Below are positions 17,170 through 26,004 of a stretch of DNA of 64,000 bases, piece after piece. A program made the translations under genes and the position numbers. The stretch comes from Cellulosimicrobium funkei (GTDB lineage: Bacteria; Actinomycetota; Actinomycetes; Actinomycetales; Cellulomonadaceae). The stretch's first letter is position 1; every line of letters starts with the position of its first letter. The stretch covers positions 265,055 to 329,054 of the forward strand of contig NZ_SOZH01000007.1 of assembly GCF_004519295.1 (NCBI RefSeq), given 5' to 3'. The notes below the pieces were generated by a model. That model saw only the letters and a program-made list of their open reading frames with translations, made no database searches and had not been told where the DNA came from.

Positions 17170-18378
17170 ATGCTCGCGACGATCGCGGTGGAGGGCTACC
17201 GCTCGCTGCGGAGCCTCGTGCTGCCGCTCGGGCGGCTCACGGTCGTGACCGGGGCGAACGGGACCGGCAAGTCGAGCCTGTACCGCGCGCTGCGCCTGCT
17301 GTCCGGGTGCGCGCTGGGCGGCGCCGTCGGGGCGGTGGCCCGCGAGGGCGGGCTGCGGTCGACGCTCTGGGCCGGGCCCGAGCAAGGCGGGCGGGCCGCG
17401 CGCGGGGGCGGCGCGGTCCAGGGCATGCGCCGCACGGCGCCCGTCGCGCTGCGCCTCGGCTTCGCAGGGGCCAACCCGGACGACCTCGGCTACGCGGTGG
17501 ACCTCGGCCTGCCGCAGCACCCGGGCTCGGCGTTCGCCCTCGACCCGGAGATCAAGGTCGAGACCGTCTGGTCGGGGCCCGTCCCGCGGCCCGCGACGCT
17601 CCAGGTCGAGCGGCGCGGACCGGCCGTCCGCGTGCGCGACGACGCCGGCCGCTGGCAGTCCTCACCCGCGCGCCTGCGCCCCTTCGACAGCGTGCTCACC
17701 GAGCTCGTCGACCCGGTGGGCGCGCCGGAGGTCGTCGCGGTGCGCGAGCGCCTGCGGTCGTGGCGCTTCTACGACCAGCTGCGCACCGACGCCGACGCCC
17801 CGGCGCGCTCGCCGCAGCTCGGCACCCGCACGCCCGTCCTCGCGCACGACGGCGCGGACCTCGCCGCGGCGCTGGAGACGGTGCGCGACCTGGGCCGCGG
17901 GGACGAGCTCGACGACGCCGTCGCCCGGGCTTTCCCCGGCAGCCGGCTCGCGGTGCACGCCGACGACGGCAGGTTCGAGGTCGCCTTCCACCAGGACGGG
18001 CTGCTCCGGCCGCTCACCGGCGCCGAGCTGAGCGACGGGACGCTGCGCTACCTGTTCCTCGTCGCCGCGCTGCTCTCGCCGCGACCGCCCGAGCTCCTCG
18101 TGCTCAACGAGCCGGAGACGAGCCTGCACCCCGACCTCCTGCCCGCGCTCGGCGCGCTCGTGCACGCGGCGGGCCGCGAGACGCAGGTCGTGGTCGTCAC
18201 GCACGCGCCGCCGCTCGTCGAGGCGCTGCGCGACGCCGCCGCGTCGGGCCCGGCGGACCTGCCCGGCGCGGACGAGCTCGTGGAGGTCGAGCTCGTGCGG
18301 TCACCGTTCGGCGAGACGACGGTCGCCGGGCGCGAGGGACTCCTCGACCAGCCCGCGTGGGGCTGGCCGAAGCGCTGA
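17170..18378 (+). CDS. AAA family ATPase (RecF/SMC-like, COG4637 type)
   Basis: This 402-residue ATPase of unknown partner has a Walker A at GANGTGKSS (28-36), an SMC-like signature ELSDGTLRY and a Walker B LLVLNEPETSLHP near residue 315, then a D-loop/H-loop region VVVVTHAPPLVE. No TOPRIM nuclease domain follows, unlike OLD nucleases. The ATG at 17170 follows GGGAGGTGA. It is a single gene with no nuclease or defence partner next to it, so I regard it as a lone housekeeping-like predicted ATPase. Confidence 0.8.
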   Translation: MLATIAVEGYRSLRSLVLPLGRLTVVTGANGTGKSSLYRALRLLSGCALGGAVGAVAREGGLRSTLWAGPEQGGRAARGGGAVQGMRRTAPVALRLGFAGANPDDLGYAVDLGLPQHPGSAFALDPEIKVETVWSGPVPRPATLQVERRGPAVRVRDDAGRWQSSPARLRPFDSVLTELVDPVGAPEVVAVRERLRSWRFYDQLRTDADAPARSPQLGTRTPVLAHDGADLAAALETVRDLGRGDELDDAVARAFPGSRLAVHADDGRFEVAFHQDGLLRPLTGAELSDGTLRYLFLVAALLSPRPPELLVLNEPETSLHPDLLPALGALVHAAGRETQVVVVTHAPPLVEALRDAAASGPADLPGADELVEVELVRSPFGETTVAGREGLLDQPAWGWPKR

Positions 18379-18434
18379 CGGCGGCACCGTCCCCCGGGTC
18401 GGCCCCCGGGAGCCGGCCCGGTGCGCGGCGCCCG

Positions 18435-19637
18435 TCAGCGCCGCGACGCGACGTGCAGGCTCGTGACGGTCGCCGCGAGGTCGACGAGGCGGGACGCCGT
18501 GCGGTCGAGCAGCTCGTCGAGCGCGATGGGCCCGGGCGCGATGCTGAACGCCGCGGCGATCCCGGCCTCGCGCGCCTGGTGCGCGGGCAGCAGCACCCGG
18601 CCCGCGAGCACGACGACCGGAGGCCGGTGCGGCGCCTCCGCCGCGAGGGCGCCCATCGCGTCCGCGACCTTCCCGTTGACGGACTGCGAGTCGAACGACC
18701 CCTCGCCCGTGACGACGAGGTCGGCAGCGCGGACGGCAGCGGGCAGCCCGACCGCCTCGGCGACGAGGCGCGCGCCCGGCTCGAGCTCGGCGCCGAGGAC
18801 GCCGACCATGCCCGCGGGCACGCCGCCCGCGGCGCCCGCACCCGCGAGCTCCGCCACGTCGACGCCGGTCTCCTGCACGAGGACTCCCGCCCAGCGCCGC
18901 AGCGCGTCGTCGAGGAACGCCACGTCCGCCGGCTGGGCGCCCTTCTGCGGTCCGAACACGTGCGCCGCGCCCCGCTCGCCGTGCAGGGGGTTGGTGACGT
19001 CGACCGCGAGGCGCCAGCGGACCTCGCGCGCCCGCGGGTGCAGGCCGGACAGGTCGAGCCGCGCGACCCGTGCGAGGCCCTCCCCGCCGTCGGGAACGGG
19101 TGCGCCGTCGGCGTCGAGGAGCCGCGCGCCGAGGCCGGTGAGGATGCCCGCGCCGCCGTCGGTGGACGCCGAGCCGCCGAGGCACACGATCACCTCGTCG
19201 ACGCCCGCGTCGAGCACGGCGGCCGCCGCGGCGCCCGTGCCGCGGGTGTGCGCGTGCAGGGGCTGGAGCGCGACGTCGCTCACCTGGGGCAGCCCGCTCG
19301 CCTCGGCGAGCTCGACCACGCCGAGGCGGCCGTCGGCCGAGACCCCGTACCGCGCGGTGCGGGGACGGCCGATCGCGTCGACCGTGGAGACCTCGCGGGC
19401 CGGGACGCCCCACACGGCGAGCAGGGCCTCGAGCGTGCCCTCGCCGCCGTCGGCCATGGGGAGCTCGACGACCTCCGCGTCGGGGACGACGCTGCGCACG
19501 CCCGTCGCGACGGCGCGCGCGACGTCGGCGGCGCTCAGGCTGCCCTTGAACGAGTCGGGCGCGACGACGACGCGCAGCGGGCCGTCGGCACGGGGTCCGG
19601 GGACGGAGTTCGGGGTGGTGCTCGGCGTTGAGGACAC
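18435..19637 (-). CDS. glxK: Glycerate kinase (GlxK/GarK family)
   Basis: This enzyme phosphorylates D-glycerate with ATP. The 400-residue protein opens with VVVAPDSFKGSLSA, the family fingerprint, followed by MADGGEGT, LGGSASTDGG and VTGEGSFDSQSVNGK, which cover the substrate and nucleotide sites. The start is the GTG at 19637, which has no ribosome binding site but a TAGGAT -10 six bases upstream. It is monocistronic, and convergent with the ATPase gene. Confidence 0.93.
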   Translation of the reverse strand: MSSTPSTTPNSVPGPRADGPLRVVVAPDSFKGSLSAADVARAVATGVRSVVPDAEVVELPMADGGEGTLEALLAVWGVPAREVSTVDAIGRPRTARYGVSADGRLGVVELAEASGLPQVSDVALQPLHAHTRGTGAAAAAVLDAGVDEVIVCLGGSASTDGGAGILTGLGARLLDADGAPVPDGGEGLARVARLDLSGLHPRAREVRWRLAVDVTNPLHGERGAAHVFGPQKGAQPADVAFLDDALRRWAGVLVQETGVDVAELAGAGAAGGVPAGMVGVLGAELEPGARLVAEAVGLPAAVRAADLVVTGEGSFDSQSVNGKVADAMGALAAEAPHRPPVVVLAGRVLLPAHQAREAGIAAAFSIAPGPIALDELLDRTASRLVDLAATVTSLHVASRR

Positions 19638-19643
19638 GCTCGC

Positions 19644-19649
19644 ATCCTA
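19644..19649 (-). promoter_or_regulatory. Leaderless -10 of glycerate kinase
   Basis: TAGGAT on the minus strand ends 6 bases before the GTG at 19637. Confidence 0.6.
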
Positions 19650-19774
19650 GGCAGGCCGACGCGCGACGGCCCGTAGCGGAAGGGACGGACCGGACGTGTT
19701 CCGCGCCACAGCGCCGAGCCCGCGAGGCCGGTGCCCAGACGGCCGGGGCGGCCGCGTCGTCCGTGGGCGCGCGC

Positions 19775-20302
19775 TCAGGCGCCCGGGGCGCCCGCTGCGC
19801 GTCCCGGCGCGGCGTCCGGGATGTCCGGCTGCGCGGCGCGCAGCCGCTCGAGCAGCTCGCCGAGCGTCGCGAGGTCGGCGTCGTCGAGCGCGCCGCCCAC
19901 GTACGTCGCGATGGCCCGGGCGTGCGCGCGGCCGGTCGCGCGCTGGAGGTCGCGGCCCGTCGAGGTGAGCCGGACGAGCGTGCCCCGCGCGTCGTCCGGC
20001 GGGGTCGCCCGGTCGACGAGGCCGCGCGCCGCGAGCCGGTCCACCATGCGGCTCAGCGAGGGCTGGCTGAGCAGGATGTACGCGTTGAGGTCGCGCAGCC
20101 GCATCCCGTCCTCGGGGCCCTTCGTCAGCGAGAACAGCACGTCGTACTCGCGCAGGGTCAGGCCGTCCCAGACCGGGTCGGACTGCAGCCGCCGCATGAT
20201 CGCGACCTGGGCCCGGAAGAGGGACTCCCACGTCTCGACGGCGAGGCGCGCGCTCCCGGGGCCCGGCTCGGGGCCCGCGTCGTCGGCGTGCTGCTGCGTC
20301 AT
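19775..20302 (-). CDS. MarR-family transcriptional regulator
   Basis: This 175-residue winged-helix regulator shows the MarR core LTLREYDVLFSLTKG, LLSQPSLSRMVDRLAARGLV (recognition helix) and DDARGTLVRLTSTG (wing). The ATG at 20302 follows GGGGCGAC. It lies 59 bases downstream of uppS on the same strand and may be read from the same message. Its target is unknown; no adjacent transporter marks it. Confidence 0.88.
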   Translation of the reverse strand: MTQQHADDAGPEPGPGSARLAVETWESLFRAQVAIMRRLQSDPVWDGLTLREYDVLFSLTKGPEDGMRLRDLNAYILLSQPSLSRMVDRLAARGLVDRATPPDDARGTLVRLTSTGRDLQRATGRAHARAIATYVGGALDDADLATLGELLERLRAAQPDIPDAAPGRAAGAPGA

Positions 20303-20361
20303 GTCGCCCCCGGACGGCTCGGTCGATGCGTTCGCATCGACCCTACCCGCCGGGTGGCCGG

Positions 20362-21123
20362 TCAGCGGCCCAGGCGGCGTTCGCGCTGCGAGTACGCGCG
20401 CAGCGCGCGCAGGTAGTCGACGCGACGGAAGTCGGGCCAGTACGCCTCGCAGAAGTAGAACTCCGAGTGCGCGCTCTGCCAGAGCAGGAAGCCGCCGAGG
20501 CGCTGCTCGCCCGACGTGCGGATGACGAGCTCCGGGTCCGGCTGGCCCTTGGTGTAGAGGTGCTCCTCGATGTGCTCGACGTCGAGGTTCTCCGCGAGGT
20601 CCTGCAGGCGCGCGCCCGCGGCGGCCTGCTCGCGCAGGTACGACCGCACGGCGTCGGCGATCTCGTGGCGCCCGCCGTAGCCGATCGCGACGTTGACCTG
20701 GAGCCCGTCGACGGCGGCCGTGCGCTGCTGGGCGTCGCGCAGCGCCGCCGTGAGCCGCTCGGGCAGCAGGTCGAGCCGGCCCATGACCCGCAGGCGCCAG
20801 CGGCCCGTCTCGGCGAGGTCGCGCACGGCGTCCTCGATGATGTCGAGCAGCGCCGACAGCTCCTCCTGCGACCGCGACAGGTTGTCGGTCGAGAGCATCC
20901 ACAGCGTGACGACCTCGACGCCGAGGTCCTCGCTCCAGCCCAGGAACTCCGTGATCTTGTCGGCGCCCCGGCGGTGCCCGGTCGCCGTCGACTCCCCGAA
21001 CGAGCGCGCCCACCGCCGGTTGCCGTCGAGGATGACGCCCACGTGGCGCGGGACGCTCTCGCGCGAGAGGGTCGCCGCGAGGCGACGCTCGTAGAGTCCG
21101 TAGACGGGGCGGGGCAGGCGCAC
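20362..21123 (-). CDS. uppS: Isoprenyl transferase (cis-prenyltransferase, UppS type)
   Basis: This enzyme adds isopentenyl diphosphate units in cis to make polyprenyl diphosphates for cell wall synthesis. The 253-residue protein carries the catalytic VGVILDGNRRWA motif with Asp33, GHRRGADK, and the C-terminal ELVIRTSGEQRLGGFLLWQ and SEFYF blocks. The start is the GTG at 21123 with GAGGAA upstream; the longer frame up to 21273 looks non-coding. Length fits the short- or medium-chain Z-prenyl synthases of actinobacteria, so the product length cannot be assigned. Confidence 0.93.
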   Translation of the reverse strand: MRLPRPVYGLYERRLAATLSRESVPRHVGVILDGNRRWARSFGESTATGHRRGADKITEFLGWSEDLGVEVVTLWMLSTDNLSRSQEELSALLDIIEDAVRDLAETGRWRLRVMGRLDLLPERLTAALRDAQQRTAAVDGLQVNVAIGYGGRHEIADAVRSYLREQAAAGARLQDLAENLDVEHIEEHLYTKGQPDPELVIRTSGEQRLGGFLLWQSAHSEFYFCEAYWPDFRRVDYLRALRAYSQRERRLGR

Positions 21124-21297
21124 GCTGGTTCCTCGGCGATGGGCGGACGGGGACGCCCGGCGGGCACGCCCCCGGTACGGGGCGCTCGGGCCGAACCCGC
21201 ACACGCTACCGCTCGTCCGTGCCCGGTCCGGCGGGCCCGGACCGCTCCGCGCGCCCCTGCCCAGGATCTTCACACCGCGAGGCGGGGACCGGTCGCG

Positions 21298-21332
21298 AAC
21301 CTACGTTGGCGTAACTTACGATGGCGTAGGTT
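21298..21332. promoter_or_regulatory. Two tandem TetR-like operators upstream of trhA
   Basis: TACG-TTGG-CGTA (21302-21313) and TACG-ATGG-CGTA (21317-21328) lie 15 bases apart. The whole block is framed by AACCTACG and CGTAGGTT, and CGTAA-C-TTACG lies at its middle. The pattern looks like two TetR-type half-site pairs. No tetR gene is adjacent. Confidence 0.6.
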
Positions 21333-21390
21333 GGCGTGGGAGCCCCGCGCCGGCCTCTTCCGTGCCCGGACACACCACCGAGGAGACGTC

Positions 21391-22164
21391 GTGGACCGAC
21401 CGACCGACCGCGACCGCACCCCGAGCGCGCCGCCCGCCGACCCGGGCCCGGCGCACGCACCCGGCACCGACGCGCTCGACTCCGTCCGCGAGAACGTGGG
21501 CGACGCGGTCGCGAAGGTCGCCGAGGTCGTCAAGCCGCGCCTGCGCGGCTGGATCCACGCGGGGACGTTCCCCCTCGCGCTCGTCGCGAGCATCGTCCTC
21601 GTCGTCGTCGCGCCGCCCGTCGCCGGCAAGGTCGCGACCGCGGTCTTCGGCCTCAGCGCGTGCCTGCTGTTCGGCACGAGCGCCGTGTACCACCGCGGCA
21701 CGTGGTCGCCCCGCGTCGCGGGCGTGCTCCGCCGCGCCGACCACTCGAACATCTTCCTCATCATCGCGGGCACCTACACGCCCCTCGCCGTGCTCCTGCT
21801 CCCCCAGCGGACAGCGACGATCCTGCTCGCGATCGTGTGGAGCGGGGCCCTGCTCGGCCTCCTCGCCCGGATCCTGTGGCTCGACGCCCCGCGGTGGGTG
21901 TACGTCCCGATCTACGTCGCGCTCGGGTGGGTCGCGGTGGGCTACATGCCGCAGTTCTGGACGACGACGAACGGCCCGGCGATCGTCTGGCTCGTCGCCG
22001 TCGGCGGCCTCGCCTACACGCTGGGCGCCGTCGTCTACGGCATCAAGAAGCCCAACCCCAGCCCGCGCTGGTTCGGCTTCCACGAGATCTTCCACGTGCT
22101 CACCGTCGTCGGCTACGGGTGCCACTACGCCGCGATCCTCATCGCGGCGCTCGCCGCGCGCTGA
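21391..22164 (+). CDS. trhA: TrhA / hemolysin III family membrane protein
   Basis: This 257-residue protein of the PAQR/hemolysin III family has about 60 hydrophilic N-terminal residues and then seven predicted membrane helices. Conserved residues of the family's putative metal site are seen in SAVYHRGTW and in FGFHEIFHVLTVVGYGCHY near the C-terminus. Members affect membrane energetics and fatty-acid balance; a true haemolysin activity is doubtful. The GTG at 21391 follows GAGGAGA. Tandem operator-like dyads lie 60-90 bases upstream. Confidence 0.88.
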   Translation: MDRPTDRDRTPSAPPADPGPAHAPGTDALDSVRENVGDAVAKVAEVVKPRLRGWIHAGTFPLALVASIVLVVVAPPVAGKVATAVFGLSACLLFGTSAVYHRGTWSPRVAGVLRRADHSNIFLIIAGTYTPLAVLLLPQRTATILLAIVWSGALLGLLARILWLDAPRWVYVPIYVALGWVAVGYMPQFWTTTNGPAIVWLVAVGGLAYTLGAVVYGIKKPNPSPRWFGFHEIFHVLTVVGYGCHYAAILIAALAAR

Positions 22165-22209
22165 GCGCCCGCCGCGGGCGGAGTGCCCACCCGGGCGCCC
22201 CGCGCCGGC

Positions 22210-23016
22210 TCAGTCCTTCGGGACGACGACGTAGCGCCGGTTCGCGAGCGACGGGTTGCGCTCGCGCACCGCGGCCAGCGCGGCCGGGTCGAGGTCCGCG
22301 CTACGCAGCTCCGCGCGCTCGCCGAGCTCCAGCCCCACCTGGCCGTCGGGACCGACGAGCAGGGAGCGCCCGGTCACGCCCCGGCCCGCCTGGCCGACGG
22401 CGAGCACGACGGCGGTGTTCTCGATCGCGCGGGCCCGCGCGAGGGTGCGCCACTGGTCCGCCTTGAGCTCGCCCGCCGCCCACGCGGCCGGCACCACCAG
22501 CACGTCGGCGCCCGCGTCCACGAGGCGCCGCGCGCTCTCCGGGAAGCGCAGGTCGTAGCAGGTCATCACGCCGAACGTCAGGTCGCCGACGCGCAGCACG
22601 AGCGGGGGCGCGGCCGGGTCCCCGGCGTCGAGCCGGTCCGACTCGCGGTGACCGAAGGCGTCGTAGAGGTGCACCTTGCGGTACGTGCCCACGAGGTCGC
22701 CCGCGGCGTCGACCGCCACGACGACGTTGACCGCCCGGCCGGGCGCGCTGCCCGGCACGAGGGTCCCCGCCACGACCGCGACACCGTGCTCGCGCGCGAG
22801 CCGGCGCAACGTGCCGACGAACGGCCCGTCCAGCGGCTCCGCGTGCTCCGCGCCGGTGCCGCGCGGGTCGAACGCCGCGGCATACTCCGGCAGCACGAGC
22901 AGGTCGGCGCGCACGCGCGCCGCCTCCCGGAACGCCGCGCCGACCGTCACGAGGTTCGCGGCGCGGTCGGCCGAGACCTCGAGCTGCCCGATCGTGACGC
23001 GAGCGCCGGTCGCCAC
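22210..23016 (-). CDS. Carbon-nitrogen hydrolase (nitrilase superfamily)
   Basis: This 268-residue amidase-like enzyme hydrolyses a C-N bond in a small amide. The catalytic triad is Glu44 in LVLPEYAA, Lys114 in YRKVHLYDAFG and Cys153 in MTCYDLRFPE. The YRKVHLYDAFG pattern places it with Nit1/Nit2-like proteins, so deaminated glutathione-type or omega-amide substrates are possible. The GTG at 23016 lies 2 bases after the stop of the small membrane protein gene, so the three genes mca-membrane protein-nitrilase form one operon. Confidence 0.9.
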   Translation of the reverse strand: MATGARVTIGQLEVSADRAANLVTVGAAFREAARVRADLLVLPEYAAAFDPRGTGAEHAEPLDGPFVGTLRRLAREHGVAVVAGTLVPGSAPGRAVNVVVAVDAAGDLVGTYRKVHLYDAFGHRESDRLDAGDPAAPPLVLRVGDLTFGVMTCYDLRFPESARRLVDAGADVLVVPAAWAAGELKADQWRTLARARAIENTAVVLAVGQAGRGVTGRSLLVGPDGQVGLELGERAELRSADLDPAALAAVRERNPSLANRRYVVVPKD

Positions 23017-23018
23017 GG

Positions 23019-23447
23019 TCAGCCCTGCCGCTCCGGGCCGCTCTCGTCCGGGCCGCGCGCGTCGCGGGTGCCGCCGGACGTGGAGCTGTCCGGCGCGGCG
23101 CCGTCGGACGCGGAGCCGTCCGGTCCGGAGCCGGCGGTCGCGGAGCCGGCGGGGGTCTCCGGGGCGGTCGCGTCGACCGGGCCGTCCGGGCCGATCCCCT
23201 GGGTCTCGGCGTTGTGCCGCATGCGTCGGAGCTGGCGCGAGAGCCCGAAGAACAGGGCGACGGTCGCGACCGCCACCGCGAAGATCGCGAGGAAACCGGC
23301 GAGACCGGGCGACACGTCGTTCGGATCCAGGTCCTCGCGCAGCGGGTCGTCCGACGGGCTCGGCGTCGCGGTCTCCGCGACGACGTCCGCCGCCCAGCCC
23401 GGGCCGCCCGCGAGCGTCGGCACGTCGAGGAAGGGTGCCGCGCTCAC
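23019..23447 (-). CDS. Small single-pass membrane protein of unknown function
   Basis: This 142-residue protein has one membrane helix (about 51-73, GLAGFLAIFAVAVATVALFF) flanked by an N-terminal extracytoplasmic-looking segment and a charged RQLRRMRHN stretch. The last 55 residues are a low-complexity Gly/Ser/Pro/Asp/Glu tail. GTG at 23447 overlaps the mca stop (GTGA) and follows AGGAGGTGG. I do not recognise a family; similar small proteins accompany mca in relatives, but its role is unknown. Confidence 0.75.
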   Translation of the reverse strand: MSAAPFLDVPTLAGGPGWAADVVAETATPSPSDDPLREDLDPNDVSPGLAGFLAIFAVAVATVALFFGLSRQLRRMRHNAETQGIGPDGPVDATAPETPAGSATAGSGPDGSASDGAAPDSSTSGGTRDARGPDESGPERQG

Positions 23448-24385
23448 GAGGCCACCTCCTCGCCCGCGACGAGCTCCCGCACGCCGGCGAACAGGTCGTC
23501 CTCCGGCAGGTCCGTCGGGACGCGCGACTCCGCGAGCTCGAACTCCTCGAACGGCCACACGTCGACCTCGAGGTCGCGTGGGATCGCGAAGAAGAAGCCC
23601 TCCGGGTCGATCTGCGACGCGTGCGCGATGAGCGCCGCGTCACGCTGGGCGTAGTAGCGCGCCACGTGGACGCGCGTCGTGACCTCGCGCTCGGGGATCT
23701 CCCGCGCGGACCGCGACTCGACCCAGTCGCCGAACGGCGACTCCAGGCCCGCGCCCTGCATCGCCTCGTGGAGCGTGCGGATGCGGTTCATCGAGAAGTC
23801 GTGGTTGTAGTACAGCTTGAGCGGCGACCAGGGCGCCGCGCCGCCCTCCCGGCGGTAGCGCTCCGGGTCGCCCGCGGCGTGGAACGCCTCGAACGCGACG
23901 CGGTGGCACATGACGTGGTCCGGGTGCGGGTAGCCGCCCGACGGGTCGTACGTCGTGACGACGTGCGGACGGAACTCGCGCACGAGCTCGACCAGCGGCG
24001 CGGCCGCCTCCTCGAGCGGCACGAGACCGAACGAGCCCTCGGGCAGCGGCGGCAGCGGGTCCCCCTCGGGCAGCCCCGAGTCGACGAACCCGAGCCACTG
24101 CTGCCGGACGCCGAGCGCGCGCGCCGCGGCGGCCATCTCGACGCGACGCAGGGCACGCATGCCCTCGATGTCCGCCGGGCCCTCGCCGAAGCTCGGGTTG
24201 AGGATGTCGCCACGCTCGCCCCCGGTGCACGTGGCGACGAGCACGTCCACGCCCTCGGCCGCGTAGCGCGCCGTCGTCGCGGCGCCCTTGCTCGACTCGT
24301 CGTCGGGATGCGCGTGCACGGCCAGGAGACGGAGCGTCTCCGGCTGCTCGCGGTGGGTGGTCGATCCGGCCGCGGGTTCGGCCAC
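23444..24385 (-). CDS. mca: Mycothiol S-conjugate amidase
   Basis: This zinc enzyme cleaves mycothiol S-conjugates to release mercapturic acids, the actinobacterial detoxification step. The 313-residue protein has the LmbE/PIG-L zinc motif HAHPDDES (24-31), which distinguishes Mca by the following SKGAA, and the downstream HPDH zinc and catalytic block in GGYPHPDHVMCHR. The GTG at 24385 follows GAGGA. It heads an operon with the small membrane protein and the nitrilase, and is divergent from the DUF4307 gene. Confidence 0.93.
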   Translation of the reverse strand: MAEPAAGSTTHREQPETLRLLAVHAHPDDESSKGAATTARYAAEGVDVLVATCTGGERGDILNPSFGEGPADIEGMRALRRVEMAAAARALGVRQQWLGFVDSGLPEGDPLPPLPEGSFGLVPLEEAAAPLVELVREFRPHVVTTYDPSGGYPHPDHVMCHRVAFEAFHAAGDPERYRREGGAAPWSPLKLYYNHDFSMNRIRTLHEAMQGAGLESPFGDWVESRSAREIPEREVTTRVHVARYYAQRDAALIAHASQIDPEGFFFAIPRDLEVDVWPFEEFELAESRVPTDLPEDDLFAGVRELVAGEEVAS

Positions 24386-24593
24386 TGGTCCTCCCGGGTG
24401 CGTCGTACGTCTCCTCGCGCGGCCCGGGACGCGGCACAGGACGCCGTGGGTGCACGACGAGGGCCGGGGCTCTGCGAAGATGGGTCGAGGACATGATCCA
24501 CCACCGCGCCCACACCTGACGAACCGCCGACCACCGCCGGCACCCGCCGGGCCCGCGACCGGGGCGCGGCGGCACCGACCACGGGACCGCACC

Positions 24594-25028
24594 ATGACGA
24601 ACGAGACCACCGCCCCGCAGCCGAGCCCGAGCACGCCCCTGCGCCCTCCGGCGGGCCGGTACGGGCCCGAGCCCACCGAGCGGCGTCGGCGCCTGGCGGT
24701 CGTCGGGATCGTGCTCGTCGCGGTCGTCGGGCTCGCGATCACGTTCGTCATCGGGCTGCGCTACGCGAACGAGCCGGTGCGCTTCAAGGACTTCGGGTAC
24801 ACCGTCGTCAGCCCGGAGCGCGTGGACGTCACGTTCGAGGTGTACATGGACCCCGGCACGACGGCGACGTGCACCCTGGACGCACTCGCCGAGAGCTACG
24901 CGCAGGTCGGCACGGTCGACGTGACGGTCGGCCCCGTCGAGGTCACGGAGTCCCGCTACACCGTGAGCGTCGCGACGTCGGAGCTCGCCACGACGGGGAT
25001 CGTCCAGTCCTGCCGCCCGGCTCCCTGA
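24594..25028 (+). CDS. DUF4307 family membrane-anchored protein
   Basis: This 144-residue protein has a basic ERRRRL segment, one membrane helix (about 36-58) and a C-terminal extracytoplasmic domain of beta character with two cysteines (Cys94 in ATCTLD and one in QSCRPAP) that could form a disulfide. It belongs to DUF4307, which is regularly encoded beside mca and greA in actinobacteria. Function is unknown. The ATG at 24594 has a weak GGGACCGCACC leader. Confidence 0.8.
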   Translation: MTNETTAPQPSPSTPLRPPAGRYGPEPTERRRRLAVVGIVLVAVVGLAITFVIGLRYANEPVRFKDFGYTVVSPERVDVTFEVYMDPGTTATCTLDALAESYAQVGTVDVTVGPVEVTESRYTVSVATSELATTGIVQSCRPAP

Positions 25029-25121
25029 GCCGCCCGGCCGTCGTGCGGACCAGCCGCCGCACTCCCGGCCGTCGTGCCGGCGGACCGCCCCGCCCCGCGC
25101 CGTCCGCACCTCGTGCTTTGC

Positions 25122-25127
25122 TATCCT
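25122..25127 (+). promoter_or_regulatory. Putative greA -10; 5' leader of about 220 bases
   Basis: TATCCT fits a -10 element and is the best candidate in the 328-base gap 25029-25356. A start near 25134 would give greA a leader of about 220 bases, which holds a CTGCC/GGCAG hairpin near 25240 but no ORF or riboswitch that I recognise. Confidence 0.4.
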
Positions 25128-25356
25128 GAGGGATTCCCGCACCCGACCGCGTGCGGCCCGCGGCCGGTGCTCGTGACAGGCGACCGACCATCGGGCGACC
25201 CGGCGGTCCGGCGGGAACCAGTCCTCCGCGCTGCCACCCGGGCAGCGTCACCGACCCGGGCAGGCAGGCGCTCGCGTGAGCACGCGCCCCGGCTGCCCGT
25301 CTCTGCACGGCCGTGCCCGGCGCGACCGTCGAACCATGGAAAGGAAGGAGCGAACC

Positions 25357-25839
25357 GTGACCGACACCACCGTCACCTGGCTGACCCAGGAGGCGCACGA
25401 CAGGCTGCAGGCCGAGCTCGCCCACCTGTCCGGCGAGGGCCGCACCGAGATCGCGGAGCGCATCGCCGCCGCCCGTGACGAGGGCGACCTCAAGGAGAAC
25501 GGCGGCTACCACGCCGCCCGCGAGGAGCAGGCCAAGAACGAGGCCCGCATCCGCGAGCTCACCGAGAAGCTGCGCAACGTGCGCATCGGCACGCCGCCGG
25601 ACGACGGCAAGGTCGAGGCCGGCATGGTCGTCACGGCCGTCGTCGCGGGCGACGAGATGACGTTCCTCCTCGGCTCGCGCGAGATCGCCGGCACGACGGA
25701 CCTCGACGTGTACTCGCCGACGTCTCCGCTCGGTGCCGCGATCGACGGCAAGACCGTCGGCGACGAGACCAGCTACACCGCTCCGAACGGCAACGAGATC
25801 GCCGTGAAGATCACCGCCGCGAAGCCCTTCGAGGGCTGA
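25357..25839 (+). CDS. greA: Transcription elongation factor GreA
   Basis: This factor rescues backtracked RNA polymerase by stimulating transcript cleavage. The 160-residue protein has the N-terminal coiled coil with the acidic tip DEGDLKENGGYHAAREEQ, where the Asp-Glu pair acts at the polymerase active site, and the C-terminal FKBP-like domain ending in ITAAKPFEG. The GTG at 25357 is chosen over the ATG at 25336, because GGAAGGAG lies between them at the right distance and the length then fits GreA. Confidence 0.95.
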   Translation: MTDTTVTWLTQEAHDRLQAELAHLSGEGRTEIAERIAAARDEGDLKENGGYHAAREEQAKNEARIRELTEKLRNVRIGTPPDDGKVEAGMVVTAVVAGDEMTFLLGSREIAGTTDLDVYSPTSPLGAAIDGKTVGDETSYTAPNGNEIAVKITAAKPFEG

Positions 25840-25877
25840 CGCGCCCCCGGCGGCCGCGACGCCGCCGGGCGAGACGT

Positions 25878-25919
25878 GAGAAGTGGCCCCTCCGACACGT
25901 GTCGGAGGGGCCACTTCTC
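25878..25919. terminator. Family-1 hairpin, copy A (42-bp perfect palindrome)
   Basis: Bases 25878-25898 pair perfectly with 25899-25919. The outer arm GAGAAGTGGCCCCT is shared with copies at 27040 and 32821; the inner arm CCGACAC/GTGTCGG is private. It ends greA. Confidence 0.8.
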
Positions 25920-26004
25920 GCTTCTCGGCAGCTCTCGTCTGCTTCGTCCACAGGTCTTGGCCGTTCCTCGGCAGGTCGGGGGTGTGCTCGGGGACACTCT
26001 CGGC

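Noticed and set aside
17170..18378. Defence system centred on an OLD/RecF-like ATPase
   Set aside because: There is no nuclease domain and no partner gene; the neighbours are a RidA operon and glycerate kinase.
21391..22164. True haemolysin toxin
   Set aside because: The family name is historic. The protein is a seven-helix PAQR-like membrane protein found in harmless bacteria.
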